NCBI GenBank assembly: GCA_028823995.1
Contig: JAPPFD010000027.1
Location: 24,122-88,121 of the forward strand
DNA length: 64,000 nt
Origin: a bacterium
GTDB lineage: Bacteria > Actinomycetota > Acidimicrobiia > Spongiisociales > ZC4RG35
Direction of reading: 5' to 3'
In this document: one piece after another, positions 50,890-59,616 of the stretch
Layout: the number at the start of each line of letters is the position of its first letter
How positions within the stretch are numbered: the first letter of the stretch is position 1
The notes under the pieces: generated by a model
Database searches by the model: none
What the model was told of the DNA's origin: nothing
What the model saw: the letters and a program-made list of their open reading frames with translations, nothing else
Position numbers and translations under genes: made by a program

Positions 50890-51453
50890 ATGGTGACTAT
50901 GGGTTCTTTCCTGCTGATGGCTGTTACCTTTTCCCGCCGGTTTTATATGGATGCAGCGCGCCGGGCCACACGCGACCTGATTATCAACAACCCGATAAAG
51001 GGAGATCTGTCCGGCGAGTACGAGGCTGTGCAAGGGTGGCCTCTCGTTACGGCGCTCTACAACGGTATCGAGCAGGCGTTGAAGATGCTCCTTCTCATCC
51101 GGTTCAGTGACCGCTTCACGCTGGAAAGGCTCGCGTCGAGGGAGTACGGACACAACTTGGAGAAGCTCTACAGCGAACTAACCGACGACGACCGGGAACA
51201 CATCGAGCTGCACTATCGGGAACACCGGAGCCTTCACGACTACATCTCCGACGACATGGCAACTGCTACACGGTTCATTGCTCATATCAACCGCAGCGGC
51301 GATCAGCAAACGGCCGGGCTCGTTTCCTGGCGGTACATCCTGATTGAAGGATCTGAGCAGGTCCCGCCAACGAGTCTGTGGACTATGCACGAGATCTGGG
51401 ATGCGATTTGTTGCTGTATCAGGGAGGGCGTCGGGCAAGAGCGACTGTTTTAG
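50890..51453 (+). CDS. Hypothetical protein, HEPN-like helical
   Basis: A protein of up to 187 residues, mostly helical. The stretch LVTALYNGIEQALKMLLL followed by GHNLEKLYSEL and an aromatic helix resembles HEPN-type helical bundles, but no RxxxxH RNase motif is clear. The start could be ATG 50890, 50899 or a later ATG before DAARRATRDLI. It ends 7 bp before the next gene, which is in another frame; the two could be parts of one broken gene. Confidence 0.5.
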   Translation: MVTMGSFLLMAVTFSRRFYMDAARRATRDLIINNPIKGDLSGEYEAVQGWPLVTALYNGIEQALKMLLLIRFSDRFTLERLASREYGHNLEKLYSELTDDDREHIELHYREHRSLHDYISDDMATATRFIAHINRSGDQQTAGLVSWRYILIEGSEQVPPTSLWTMHEIWDAICCCIREGVGQERLF

Positions 51454-51460
51454 GCTGAAA

Positions 51461-51787
51461 ATGCGGCTGGAACACCAACACTGGTCCATAGCCACCCCCC
51501 GGATCCTCCACTACGACGGAATGCTGGATGACCTCAACCGTTGGGCAGCTTCTCGAGATGGCGATCTGGTCGCCGCGTGGATTGACCTGCTGGTCAAAGT
51601 GAGCCACGAAGTCGTATACCAGGTGCCAGCATCACCCAGGCTGCGGCCCGATCTCGTCGAAATCGCTCAGATAGCCATCAAGCAGCTGTCAGAGTCGGAC
51701 AACCCTGACGATAAGTGTCTGCTCCGGCGCATGCAGGACACAAGTACCCTGGTCTGGGATTCCAGCAGAGGCGGGTTCCGTTCTTAG
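51461..51787 (+). CDS. Hypothetical small protein, possible continuation of the preceding gene
   Basis: A 108-residue helical protein from the ATG at 51461. I recognise no domain. The frame remains open upstream into the end of the previous gene, so it could be the C-terminal part of that protein separated by a frameshift near 51440. Confidence 0.45.
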   Translation: MRLEHQHWSIATPRILHYDGMLDDLNRWAASRDGDLVAAWIDLLVKVSHEVVYQVPASPRLRPDLVEIAQIAIKQLSESDNPDDKCLLRRMQDTSTLVWDSSRGGFRS

Positions 51788-51924
51788 GCACCGGGCCGTC
51801 CCGGAAGGACAGCTCCGGTAGATGCCCCGGCTTCGAGGAATGCGTAACCTCAGGCATCCCAACCGTCGGCGGACCAGGTTCAAGATGGACAGCGACCTGC
51901 CACACCTGGGTACATTCAGTGCAT
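51788..51924. other. Short spacer before repeat copy C
   Basis: No gene is supported here; a minus-strand frame overlapping the preceding gene has no family pattern. Confidence 0.4.
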
Positions 51925-52253
51925 GATGTATTCTGTTTTCAAACTCTCCAACATCGTCTATTCCGACCGTTTGTTAAACGTTCGTTGAAACGTTCGCAAA
52001 CCGTTCGTTTAGGGTCTGACCTGGGGAAACACCGAGTGAAATGGTCAAGCGTTCGCAGCCGTTCGCCGTGGAGCGTCCCTCGTGGAGAATCGGATGAGCA
52101 AGCAGGCGAACGCTTTGGTTTGAAGCCACCTGGGCCGACTACAGGTCAGCCTGCGGGGCCTCGAACGGCTGGGGCCTGCCCACCCGAAATCTGCGGTGGG
52201 CACGCTTTAGTGCAAACGTGTGGTCGACCTAGCCCACAAACAAGAACGCTTCA
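51925..52253 (-). repeat. Dispersed ~330-bp repeat, copy C, inverted
   Basis: Read on the minus strand it begins TGAAGCGTTCTTG at 52253. It has the CCACACGTTTGCACTAAA block, the hairpin pair (plus-strand TGCCCAC at 52177-52183 and GTGGGCA at 52196-52202), the TCGGTGTTTCCCCAGG block ending near 52040, CGAACG motifs between 51970 and 52020, and the ATACAT end at about 51925. The middle 100 bases differ from copy B. No ribbon-helix-helix gene follows on the minus strand. Confidence 0.82.
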
Positions 52254-52440
52254 CGGCAGGCACTTCCCTAGCCATTCTGCCCTACCGTGGCGAGCTTGGG
52301 ACACTTTGCATCCATTTCGTTCTGATATCCCCGGGATTCTTGCCATTGTCCCCTGTACCGTCTCTGTTCCATTAGCTTGCCACCATCTTGTACATGTAGT
52401 CGGTTGTCTGGGTCATTTGCTTCTGTTACCATTGTGAATC
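52254..52440. other. Spacer upstream of the Doc-type pair
   Basis: No gene is seen. It should carry the promoter of the antitoxin-doc unit. Confidence 0.4.
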
Positions 52441-52635
52441 ATGCGATCAGAGGCGGCAAGGGACTCGAATCTGGTGTGCTCAAACGGCAGAACACCGGAA
52501 GAGGAGTGGCAATACAGGGCAGACAATCGTCTTCCGTTGCGCAGCACTCCTCCTAGTTTTGACGAATACCGCCGGTGGACTGATGAAATCCTTGAGGAAG
52601 ACAGTGAGCTCCTGCAGAGACTCGCTGATGCCTAG
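52441..52635 (+). CDS. Putative antitoxin of the Doc-type pair
   Basis: A 64-residue acidic protein directly before the Doc-type gene, with a C-terminal acidic helix (SFDEYRRWTDEILEEDSELLQRL). It does not show the Phd DNA-binding fold, so it may be another antitoxin family. ATG at 52441; gap to doc 12 bp. Confidence 0.55.
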   Translation: MRSEAARDSNLVCSNGRTPEEEWQYRADNRLPLRSTPPSFDEYRRWTDEILEEDSELLQRLADA

Positions 52636-52647
52636 CAGACAAGAGAC

Positions 52648-53064
52648 TTGAGCGACGCTTGGGAGGGTGATGAACCGATATGGATTCCTTTGCGTGTGAT
52701 TGTCGAACTGCACGATCTGGCTATTGACAGGCACGGGGGCAGAAGAGGGATCCGCAGCCAAGGTCTCCTAGAACAGGCGATTTCAAGGCCGCAACGGCTT
52801 TGGTTCTATGAGCGATGGGGCAACATAGCTCGGGCTGCAGCTTGCTACACAGCGAGCATCGTGTTCATCCATCCTTTCTTCGACGGCAACAAACGCACCG
52901 GATGGGGAACCGCGCGCCAGTTTGTCCGAGCTAACGGGTTTGAACTTGTATGCGGTAAGGAAGATGCCTATCAGATGGTGTTGGATTATGCCGCAAGCGC
53001 GAAGGGCGATACCGAAGAGTCGGCACTGGCCGAGTTCATGTACGATCACTTGTTTCCCCTCTGA
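52648..53064 (+). CDS. Doc-type Fic-fold toxin
   Basis: A 138-residue Fic-fold protein of Doc size. The catalytic loop is HPFFDGNKRTG with His75, Asp79, Lys82 and Arg83. This is the Doc variant (HxFxD-x-NKR) that phosphorylates elongation factor Tu, rather than the AMP-transferring Fic variant HPFxxGNGR. Start TTG at 52648. It ends 32 bp before the truncated hsdM; the pair lies where the front part of hsdM should be. Confidence 0.82.
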   Translation: MSDAWEGDEPIWIPLRVIVELHDLAIDRHGGRRGIRSQGLLEQAISRPQRLWFYERWGNIARAAACYTASIVFIHPFFDGNKRTGWGTARQFVRANGFELVCGKEDAYQMVLDYAASAKGDTEESALAEFMYDHLFPL

Positions 53065-53096
53065 CGGTGGGACACGATAAGGGGTAGCGTCTGTTC

Positions 53097-53738
53097 GTGT
53101 TTGTCCTCCCTTACTACAAGATCACAGTCGAACAGCCCCTACGTCTCAACTTCGCCGCCACCCCCGACCGCATCGCCCAGATCGAGGACCAAACACCGTT
53201 CAAGAACCTCGCCAAAAGCAAGAAACGCTCCGGCCCGGCCCGCGACGCACAAATCGCAGCCGGCCAAGCCCGACAGGACCAAATCCGCCACCTGCTCAAA
53301 TCCCTCTCACAAACCACAAACGGTGCGCTGACACGTGAGCGTGACGCGTTCCTCGCCACCCTCGCTGAGCAAGCCACCAACGTCGGGATGAAATTGTCCG
53401 CCCCGGAACGCAAAGCCATCCTCGCCGCACTAAGCGAACCAGACCCACAAGCCGCAACATGCCGCGACCGCCAAGGCAAACCCGAACCGGACGCCCGGCT
53501 ACGGGACACCGAAAACGTACCACTAGGCGACGACATCAACGAATACATGACACGGGAAGTCCTATCGCACATACCAGATGCCTGGGTAGATCACGCCAAG
53601 ACCAAGACCGGCTACGAAATCCCCCTCAACAAGCACTTCTACGTTTACGAACCGCCCAGACCCCTAGGCGAGATCAAAACCGACCTACAAACCCTAGAAA
53701 CCGAAATCGCCGAACTCCTCAGCCAGATCACCGCATGA
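53097..53738 (+). pseudogene. hsdM: Truncated type I methyltransferase subunit HsdM, C-terminal part only
   Basis: About 213 residues matching only the C-terminal third of HsdM. The first residues (YYKITVEQPLRLNF) are a mid-protein segment. The end DTENVPLGDDINEYMTREVLSHIPDAWVDH and NKHFYVYEPPRPLGEI is typical. The SAM-binding motif and the NPPF/NPPY catalytic motif are missing, and no trace is seen upstream in the 32 bp after the doc gene. The GTG at 53097 may be used or no start may be real. The stop overlaps hsdS by 4 bp. Confidence 0.85.
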
Positions 53739-55129
53739 TCCGCCCGTATCCCCAATACCGAGACTCGGATGTGGAATGGCTGGGTGACATCCCAGGACAT
53801 TGGAAGCTTCGGTCTTTCCGACAACTACTCAGCGAGCCGCTTAAGTACAGTGCTAACGAAGAGGCCAAATACAATAGTCCCGACCATCCTCGATTCATCC
53901 GGATTACGGACATTGACGATGAAGGGCGACTGCGAAGCGAGACCTTCCGTTCACTTCCTTTCGAGATCGCAGAGCCCTATATGCTCAAGCCGGGCGATCT
54001 ACTGTTTGCCCGAAGTGGTTCAGTAGGGCGGACTTTTCTCTACGACCACTCATGGGGTCCCTGCGCGTATGCTGGGTATCTGATTCGTGCTCGGGTAGAC
54101 CAGACACAGGTCTTGCCAAAACATGTCTCCTATTACTCTGGTTCCGCTTCTTACGCCGGTTGGCTTCAAACCGTGGCAATACAAGCAACTATCAAGAATG
54201 TCAGCGCCTCCCGCTATGCCCGCATGCCCGTTCCTCTACCACCCATAGACGAACAACACGCCATCTCTGAGTTCCTTGACCACGAAACCGGCAAGATCGA
54301 TGCTGTAATAGAGAAGAACCGGCAGCTAATCGAGCGGCTCGAGGAGTACCGGACGGCGTTGATCACCCGCACAGTAACCCGAGGTCTCCCGCCTCATGCC
54401 GCTCGTGAAGCAGGCCTGAACCACTCGCCCCGGTACCGGGACTCGGGAATTGAATGGCTGGGCGAGATCCCAGCGGAATGGGAGGTGAAGCGCTTGAGTC
54501 ACATTGCGTCTTACAGAACAAGCAGTGTGGACAAAAAGAGCGTGGATGGGGAGTTGCGTGTCAGGCTTTGCAACTACACGGATGTCTACTACCAGGACCG
54601 TGTAAGAGCCACTGATGGGGAATTCATGAATGCGACGGCGACAAAGAGGGAGGTCGAGGGGTTCCGGTTGAGAAGGGGGGATGTGGTGATCACGAAAGAC
54701 TCTGAGGATTGGCGTGACATCGGTGTCTCTGCTCTGATTGAGGAATCAGCGGAAGACTTCGTGTGCGGGTATCACCTTGGCATCATCCGTCCTAGGGGGC
54801 TGATGAATCCTGGTTTTCTGTTCCGTTTGATGCAATCGGTGGCCGTCAACCGGCAGCTTCAGGTGTCGGCTTCGGGTGTGACCCGGTATGGATTGCCAAG
54901 AGCCGCCATCTGTGAAGCGCAGGTGCCTCTCCCTCCTGCTGATGAGCAGTGGGCCATAGCGGCGTTTCTTGATCGGGAGACGGAGCGTGTCAATGTTCTG
55001 TGTTCTCGGGTGGAGACGGCGGTTGAGCGGTTGTTGGATTATCGGACGGCGCTTGTTACTGCCGCTGTGACGGGCAAGATCGATGTGCGCGAGGTGGCGG
55101 CGACCGGGATTGGAGGTGATGGGGCGTGA
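53735..55129 (+). CDS. hsdS: Type I restriction-modification specificity subunit HsdS
   Basis: A 464-residue specificity subunit with two target-recognition domains. Each domain begins with a YRDSxVEWLG-type segment (residues 7 and about 232) and ends with a conserved helix (LPPIDEQHAISEFLDHET near residue 170, LPPADEQWAIAAFLDRET near residue 405) followed by a long spacer helix. The two different TRDs would bind the two halves of a bipartite sequence. The start is the ATG at 53735. Confidence 0.93.
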   Translation: MIRPYPQYRDSDVEWLGDIPGHWKLRSFRQLLSEPLKYSANEEAKYNSPDHPRFIRITDIDDEGRLRSETFRSLPFEIAEPYMLKPGDLLFARSGSVGRTFLYDHSWGPCAYAGYLIRARVDQTQVLPKHVSYYSGSASYAGWLQTVAIQATIKNVSASRYARMPVPLPPIDEQHAISEFLDHETGKIDAVIEKNRQLIERLEEYRTALITRTVTRGLPPHAAREAGLNHSPRYRDSGIEWLGEIPAEWEVKRLSHIASYRTSSVDKKSVDGELRVRLCNYTDVYYQDRVRATDGEFMNATATKREVEGFRLRRGDVVITKDSEDWRDIGVSALIEESAEDFVCGYHLGIIRPRGLMNPGFLFRLMQSVAVNRQLQVSASGVTRYGLPRAAICEAQVPLPPADEQWAIAAFLDRETERVNVLCSRVETAVERLLDYRTALVTAAVTGKIDVREVAATGIGGDGA

Positions 55130-58100
55130 TAAGTCAAGTCAGCGAGGGGGCGTTCGAGTCGACGGTGGAGGGGATGCTGTTGGATGGTGGGTGGGTTGGG
55201 GGGAGGGTTGGCGAGTGGGATGTGGGGTTGGGGTTGTTTCCGGCTCGGGCTGTTGCGTTTATGAGGGATGCCCAGCCGGACTTGTGGGAGCAGACCGCTC
55301 GGTTTTACAGCGATTTTGAGGATGCCATTGTGAGGCGTTTGGTGAGGGAACTCGACCAGAAGGGGACTCTTGCTGTGTTGCGGCACGGTTTTCGTTTCCA
55401 TGGGAAGACGTTTCGTTTGGCTGCTTTCCGACCTGCGCATGGGCTCAGTCTCGATGCTATTGCTCTGTTCGAACGTAACGACCTGTCCGTGACCCGGCAG
55501 GTTCCCTGTCATCCTGGGAAGGGTCATACGGTTGATTTGGTGTTCGCTCTCAATGGTGTTCCGGTGGCTACCTGCGAGTTGAAGAACCCGATGACCGGTC
55601 AGACGTGGCAGGACGCGGTCGGTCAGTATCAGCGGGACCGTGACCCCAAGGCTCCGCTGTTCCGGTTCTGTAAACGTGCGCTGGTGCATTTCGCTGCCGA
55701 TCCCAACGAGGTACACATGACGACCCGGCTGGCTGGGGAGAAGACCCGGTTTCTTCCTTTTAACCGCGGCAGCCATCCGGGTTCGATAGGATGCGGCGCT
55801 GGCAACCCGCCGCATGGTTCTGGTTATCGCACCGGCTATTTTTGGGAGGAGGTCCTCCAACGGGACAGTTTTCTTGACATCCTCGGGTCGTATGTGTTCT
55901 TGGAACGCCGCGACGAAAAGGTGTACGAAGGCGACAAAGCGAGGATAAAGCAACGGGAGACTCTGATTTTTCCTCGCTATCACCAGTTGGGAGCGGTGAA
56001 CGGACTGGTGAGCGCGGCACGGGTTGAAGGGCCTGGGCGCAACTACCTGGTGCAGCATTCGGCGGGCAGCGGCAAAACGAACAGCATTTCCTGGCTGTCT
56101 CACCGCCTGGCAAGCCTGCACACCGGTTCCGACGAGAAAGTGTTCGACGGTGTGATCGTGATCAGCGACCGCAGGGTACTTGACAGCCAGTTACAGGACG
56201 CCATTTACCAAATCGAACACGCCCAAGGTGTGGTGCAGGCGATCGACGAGGACTCCAAACAACTGGCCCGAGCTCTCGCGGATAGAACAAAGATTGTCAT
56301 TACCACTTTGCAGAAGTTCCCGTTTGTCATGCGGGGCCTGTTGTCGGTGGTTGGTGCCGAGTCGCTTGACGCCCCAACCCAGGCCGACCGGCGCCTAGCT
56401 GCCCAACTGCAGCAGAAGATCGCCGGTAGGCGCTACGCGGTGATCGTGGACGAAGCCCACTCCAGCCAAACCGGTGAAAGCGCCCGGGAATTGAAGGCGG
56501 TTCTCGGGGCACGCTCACAAGCCACCGACACCGAGGAGGAGCCCAGCAGTTGGGAAGACGGCCTCAACGTGATGGTCGAGTCGCGAGGTCCCCAACCCAA
56601 CCTATCGTTTTTTGCTTTCACCGCCACACCGAAAGCCAAAACCATTGACCTGTTCGGACGTCCAGGACCCAGCGGCCAGCCCGAACCGTTCCATGTGTAC
56701 AGCATGCGCCAGGCGATAGAGGAGGGGTTCATCCTCGACGTGCTCAGCAACTACACGGACTACAAGACGTTCTACAAGTTGGTAAAACAGGCGGAGGAAG
56801 ACAAGAACCTTCCCAAACGCCGCACTGCCGCTGCGCTGCGAAGGTTCATGACGCTGCACTCTTACAACATCGAACAGAAAACCCAGGTCATCATCGAGCA
56901 TTTCCGCAACCACGTGCGGTTTTTGGTCGGTGGCAAGGCCAAAGCGATGGTGGTCGCGTCGTCCCGCCTCCACGCAGTGCGGTACATGCAAGCCTTCCAG
57001 CGTTACATTTCCGAGCAGGGCTACACCGACGTGCATCCATTGGTGGCGTTCAGCGGCACCGTGAAAGATCCCGACACTGGTGTGGAGTTCACCGAACCGG
57101 GGATGAACATAGACCGGATGACGGGAAAACCGATCTCCGAAACAGCGCTGCCGTCGCGTTTCGACACGCCCGACTATCAGATTCTGCTGGTCGCTGAGAA
57201 GTATCAGACCGGGTTCGATCAGCCGCTGTTGCAGGCCATGTATGTTGACAAACGCCTCGACGGGGTGCAGGCCGTGCAGACCCTTTCCCGGCTCAACCGG
57301 GTAGCAGCGGGGAAGGAACCACCGTTTGTTCTGGATTTCGTCAACGACCCCGAAACAATCCGCCAGGCGTTCGCCCCGTACTATGACCAAACCCAACTGC
57401 TGGTCGAATCCGACCCCTACCAACTCGACGCTCTCAAACACGAACTGGACGAAATGCAGGTCTACCACCAAAGCGAAGTCCAAGGATTCGCCGAAGTGTT
57501 CTACCTCCCACCAGACCAGAAACACCCCACGGACCATGCCCGTTTGGAAGCGCAACTACAAGCCCCCACCGACCGCTACAAGACACTCGAAGACGACCGG
57601 CAGACCGCGTTCTTGGACCGCCTCGGAGCGTTCCTGAAGCTGTACGCCTTCCTCAGTCAGATCATTCCCTACGCCGACGCGGAACTGGAAATGTTCTCCG
57701 CGTTCGGACGGGCACTGTTTCCCCGTCTCCGACCGAACCGCAACCGAGAAGCCATCCGCTTGGGCGATGCCGTCGAGTTGGAGTACTACCGGCTGCAGCT
57801 GGTTTCCTCGGCGGCTATTCAACTTGGCGCCAAAGACGACGAGGGCTATGTGAAAGGCCCCACGGTGGTGGGCACCGGCGACCCCGAGGAAGAAAAGGCG
57901 TCATTGTCGGAAATCATCAGCCGTCTCAACGAACAACTCGGGGCGGACTTCGGCGAAGGAGAACGCCTGTTCCTCCGACAGGTACAAGAAGACGCCATTG
58001 ACCAAGACAAAATACGCGAAACAGCCCTAGCGAACACGTTCGAGAAGTTCAGCCTCGGCATTCGCCCCCAACTGACAAGAATGATGATCAAACGAATGGC

Positions 58101-58278
58101 CGACAACGACACCATAGTCAAACGATGCCTCAACGAACCAGACTTCCAACGAATCGTGTTCGACGGCCTCCTCGAAGGAATCTTCCAAGCCATCACAACC
58201 CCAAAGCCCCTGCCCATCCCCCCGGATTCGCAGGAGGACAACACACCCTCAAAAGTCCTTGAAGCCAAAGGCACATGA
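55126..58278 (+). CDS. hsdR: Type I restriction endonuclease subunit HsdR
   Basis: A 1050-residue motor and nuclease subunit. The PD-(D/E)xK nuclease site is Asp137 and Glu151-Leu-Lys153 (TVDLVF, CELKNP), with a QxxxxY-type motif at about 162-168. The SF2 translocase follows: Walker A HSAGSGKTNS near residue 310, DEAH near 440, and a motif VI region with QTLSRLNR near 725. The C-terminal part is helical and contacts the methyltransferase in complete enzymes. Nothing looks broken. GTG start at 55126 overlapping hsdS. Confidence 0.94.
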   Translation: MISQVSEGAFESTVEGMLLDGGWVGGRVGEWDVGLGLFPARAVAFMRDAQPDLWEQTARFYSDFEDAIVRRLVRELDQKGTLAVLRHGFRFHGKTFRLAAFRPAHGLSLDAIALFERNDLSVTRQVPCHPGKGHTVDLVFALNGVPVATCELKNPMTGQTWQDAVGQYQRDRDPKAPLFRFCKRALVHFAADPNEVHMTTRLAGEKTRFLPFNRGSHPGSIGCGAGNPPHGSGYRTGYFWEEVLQRDSFLDILGSYVFLERRDEKVYEGDKARIKQRETLIFPRYHQLGAVNGLVSAARVEGPGRNYLVQHSAGSGKTNSISWLSHRLASLHTGSDEKVFDGVIVISDRRVLDSQLQDAIYQIEHAQGVVQAIDEDSKQLARALADRTKIVITTLQKFPFVMRGLLSVVGAESLDAPTQADRRLAAQLQQKIAGRRYAVIVDEAHSSQTGESARELKAVLGARSQATDTEEEPSSWEDGLNVMVESRGPQPNLSFFAFTATPKAKTIDLFGRPGPSGQPEPFHVYSMRQAIEEGFILDVLSNYTDYKTFYKLVKQAEEDKNLPKRRTAAALRRFMTLHSYNIEQKTQVIIEHFRNHVRFLVGGKAKAMVVASSRLHAVRYMQAFQRYISEQGYTDVHPLVAFSGTVKDPDTGVEFTEPGMNIDRMTGKPISETALPSRFDTPDYQILLVAEKYQTGFDQPLLQAMYVDKRLDGVQAVQTLSRLNRVAAGKEPPFVLDFVNDPETIRQAFAPYYDQTQLLVESDPYQLDALKHELDEMQVYHQSEVQGFAEVFYLPPDQKHPTDHARLEAQLQAPTDRYKTLEDDRQTAFLDRLGAFLKLYAFLSQIIPYADAELEMFSAFGRALFPRLRPNRNREAIRLGDAVELEYYRLQLVSSAAIQLGAKDDEGYVKGPTVVGTGDPEEEKASLSEIISRLNEQLGADFGEGERLFLRQVQEDAIDQDKIRETALANTFEKFSLGIRPQLTRMMIKRMADNDTIVKRCLNEPDFQRIVFDGLLEGIFQAITTPKPLPIPPDSQEDNTPSKVLEAKGT

Positions 58279-58898
58279 GGGTCGAGGCACAGAACCCTAG
58301 TGATAACAACAACGTAGAAGTACCCGCGGAGACGCCCACCAACGTTCCAACTACTGCCCCAACGCCTGACGGGATCAATCGTAGGCCGCTGCTTGCTGTC
58401 TTGGGTCTTGCCTTGAGTGTGTCGGGCGGAATCGTGGAGATAATCTGGTGGAAGAACGCCGGGTACGGCTGGGAGAGCATCTACCGGTTCTTCGCGGCGG
58501 GGGCGCCGTTCTTGTGGAGTGTTGGGCTCCTTCTATTGGGGTCTGCGTTGACATGGGAGCATTGGCGCGGCTCCGACCGCAGAGGTTGGGCTGCAGCCGG
58601 CCTCATGATCACCTCAATCTGGCTCTTTCGTATAACTCTGGGTCTTGCGGTCCTCTTTATCAGGTGGCTATGGAACCAAGCGGGCCCTGACATCGTGGAT
58701 GCCGCACTGCCCAAGAAAAAGCAGAGAAAACGGAAGCGAAAGAAACCAAGCAAATCCCACAAGGGCAGGAATCGCAAACGGAAGCGGCGGTCCAAGGGCC
58801 AGCGGAGCAAAACTCAACGGCGGCACAAGGGAAGGACAAGGGGAAGACGACCGAAATACAACCGCAGATGGACTAAGAGGCGACGCCGTGGTTATTGA
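58275..58898 (+). CDS. Three-helix membrane protein with Arg/Lys-rich tail
   Basis: A 207-residue protein whose ATG overlaps the hsdR stop by 4 bp. Residues 1-35 are polar. Three hydrophobic helices follow (LLAVLGLALSVSGGIVEIIW, APFLWSVGLLLLGSAL, MITSIWLFRITLGLAVLFI). From about residue 148 to the end, nearly every residue is Lys, Arg, Ser or Gly (KKKQRKRKRKKPSK and onward). This could bind nucleic acid at the membrane. I know no family for it. Confidence 0.7.
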   Translation: MRVEAQNPSDNNNVEVPAETPTNVPTTAPTPDGINRRPLLAVLGLALSVSGGIVEIIWWKNAGYGWESIYRFFAAGAPFLWSVGLLLLGSALTWEHWRGSDRRGWAAAGLMITSIWLFRITLGLAVLFIRWLWNQAGPDIVDAALPKKKQRKRKRKKPSKSHKGRNRKRKRRSKGQRSKTQRRHKGRTRGRRPKYNRRWTKRRRRGY

Positions 58899-59053
58899 TG
58901 GCGATCATCGTATTTCCACTAGCCTAAAACCACCAACCCAGGGTGGGATTTCGGTGATCGACTATGGTCGGGATCTCGCGCAGGCCGCACGGGATGCGCG
59001 CCAGCGTCCGATGTTAGGGGGCCGAGTCCGGCCTGCCCCGAGAGGTTGCTGAG
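58899..59053. other. Non-coding stretch before the integrase remnant
   Basis: No intact gene. It should have encoded the rest of the tyrosine recombinase if the remnant after it is real, but I could not see its catalytic motifs. Confidence 0.4.
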
Positions 59054-59146
59054 ATGAGCCATGGCCATGCTGTCGGGAACCAAGTCGAACAGGCGTACCA
59101 GAGAAGCGGCCTCCCGGCGGCTCGGCGGGAGGTGGTGGATGCGTAG
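59054..59146 (+). pseudogene. Remnant of the C-terminus of a P4-type tyrosine integrase
   Basis: Thirty residues reading SHGHAVGNQVEQAYQRSGLP and ending RREVVDA. This fits the family pattern at the end of P4-type integrases, where a conserved His-Val-Gly is followed by E-x-AY-x-RS-D and an RR-x-x-M-x-x-W end. The Trp is replaced by a stop. The catalytic Arg-His-Arg-Tyr parts are not found upstream. Confidence 0.55.
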
Positions 59147-59161
59147 GCAAATGCTTGGATA

Positions 59162-59181
59162 GTTAGAGGTTACCCTCTAAC
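59162..59181. promoter_or_regulatory. Perfect inverted repeat upstream of a small gene
   Basis: Arms GTTAGAGG (59162-59169) and CCTCTAAC (59174-59181) surround a 4-base spacer. The repeat is 30 bp before the ATG at 59212, as for an operator overlapping a promoter. A dimeric regulator, perhaps the gene product itself, is the likely binder. Confidence 0.65.
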
Positions 59182-59211
59182 ATAGGGAGTAGCCAGGGGA
59201 AGGAATCCCCC

Positions 59212-59616
59212 ATGAACATTCAGGAATACATCAATGCTGGGCTCGACGCCAACCACGACGACTCAGCCTATCGCCTCGCCGAGGAATACCGCACCGAGAG
59301 GGGACGCGCCCAAGCCCGAGAGAGGGGGTTTGAACTGCTCACCCCCGAGGCTGCCGCTCTCGTGTTTGGTAAGGGACGCTCTACCATCGCCCGGGCCCTC
59401 GCTAAGGAATTCATACCAGTGAACTTCGAGATACAAGGTGGCTTCGGAGGACCCGTGGTGCGGCTCACCGCCCTAGAGGACGCCGCCGCCTACTGGGGCG
59501 AGCCTAACCCCGACACACTGGCCAGCCTGAGAGCAACCAGTCACCTCATCGGCATTCACGGTGTCGCGTGGGCGATCCTTAGCCCCACCCCTCCGTTCAA
59601 GGTCACCGCCCGATGA
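59212..59616 (+). CDS. Hypothetical protein
   Basis: A 134-residue protein with a helical N-terminus and a segment like a helix-turn-helix (LTPEAAALVFGKGRSTIARALAKEFIP). GAAGGAAT stands upstream of the ATG. Its stop overlaps a truncated AlpA-like gene by 4 bp. It could be a regulator of the lost integrative element. Confidence 0.5.
   Translation: MNIQEYINAGLDANHDDSAYRLAEEYRTERGRAQARERGFELLTPEAAALVFGKGRSTIARALAKEFIPVNFEIQGGFGGPVVRLTALEDAAAYWGEPNPDTLASLRATSHLIGIHGVAWAILSPTPPFKVTAR

Larger units (their letters stand above)
49712..52253. mobile_element. Candidate 2.5-kb element bounded by inverted repeats B and C
   Basis: Copies B and C are in opposite orientation with their conserved outer ends facing outward, so the 2542-bp segment has long terminal inverted repeats. 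Inside are the triple ribbon-helix-helix gene and two unknown genes. No transposase or recombinase is present, and no target duplication is evident at the outer edges. It could be a non-autonomous mobile unit, or two independent insertions of the same repeat. Confidence 0.4.

Noticed and set aside
50548..51153. Minus-strand frame of 201 codons
   Set aside because: Lies opposite the RHH gene end and the HEPN-like gene, whose plus-strand products look more protein-like.
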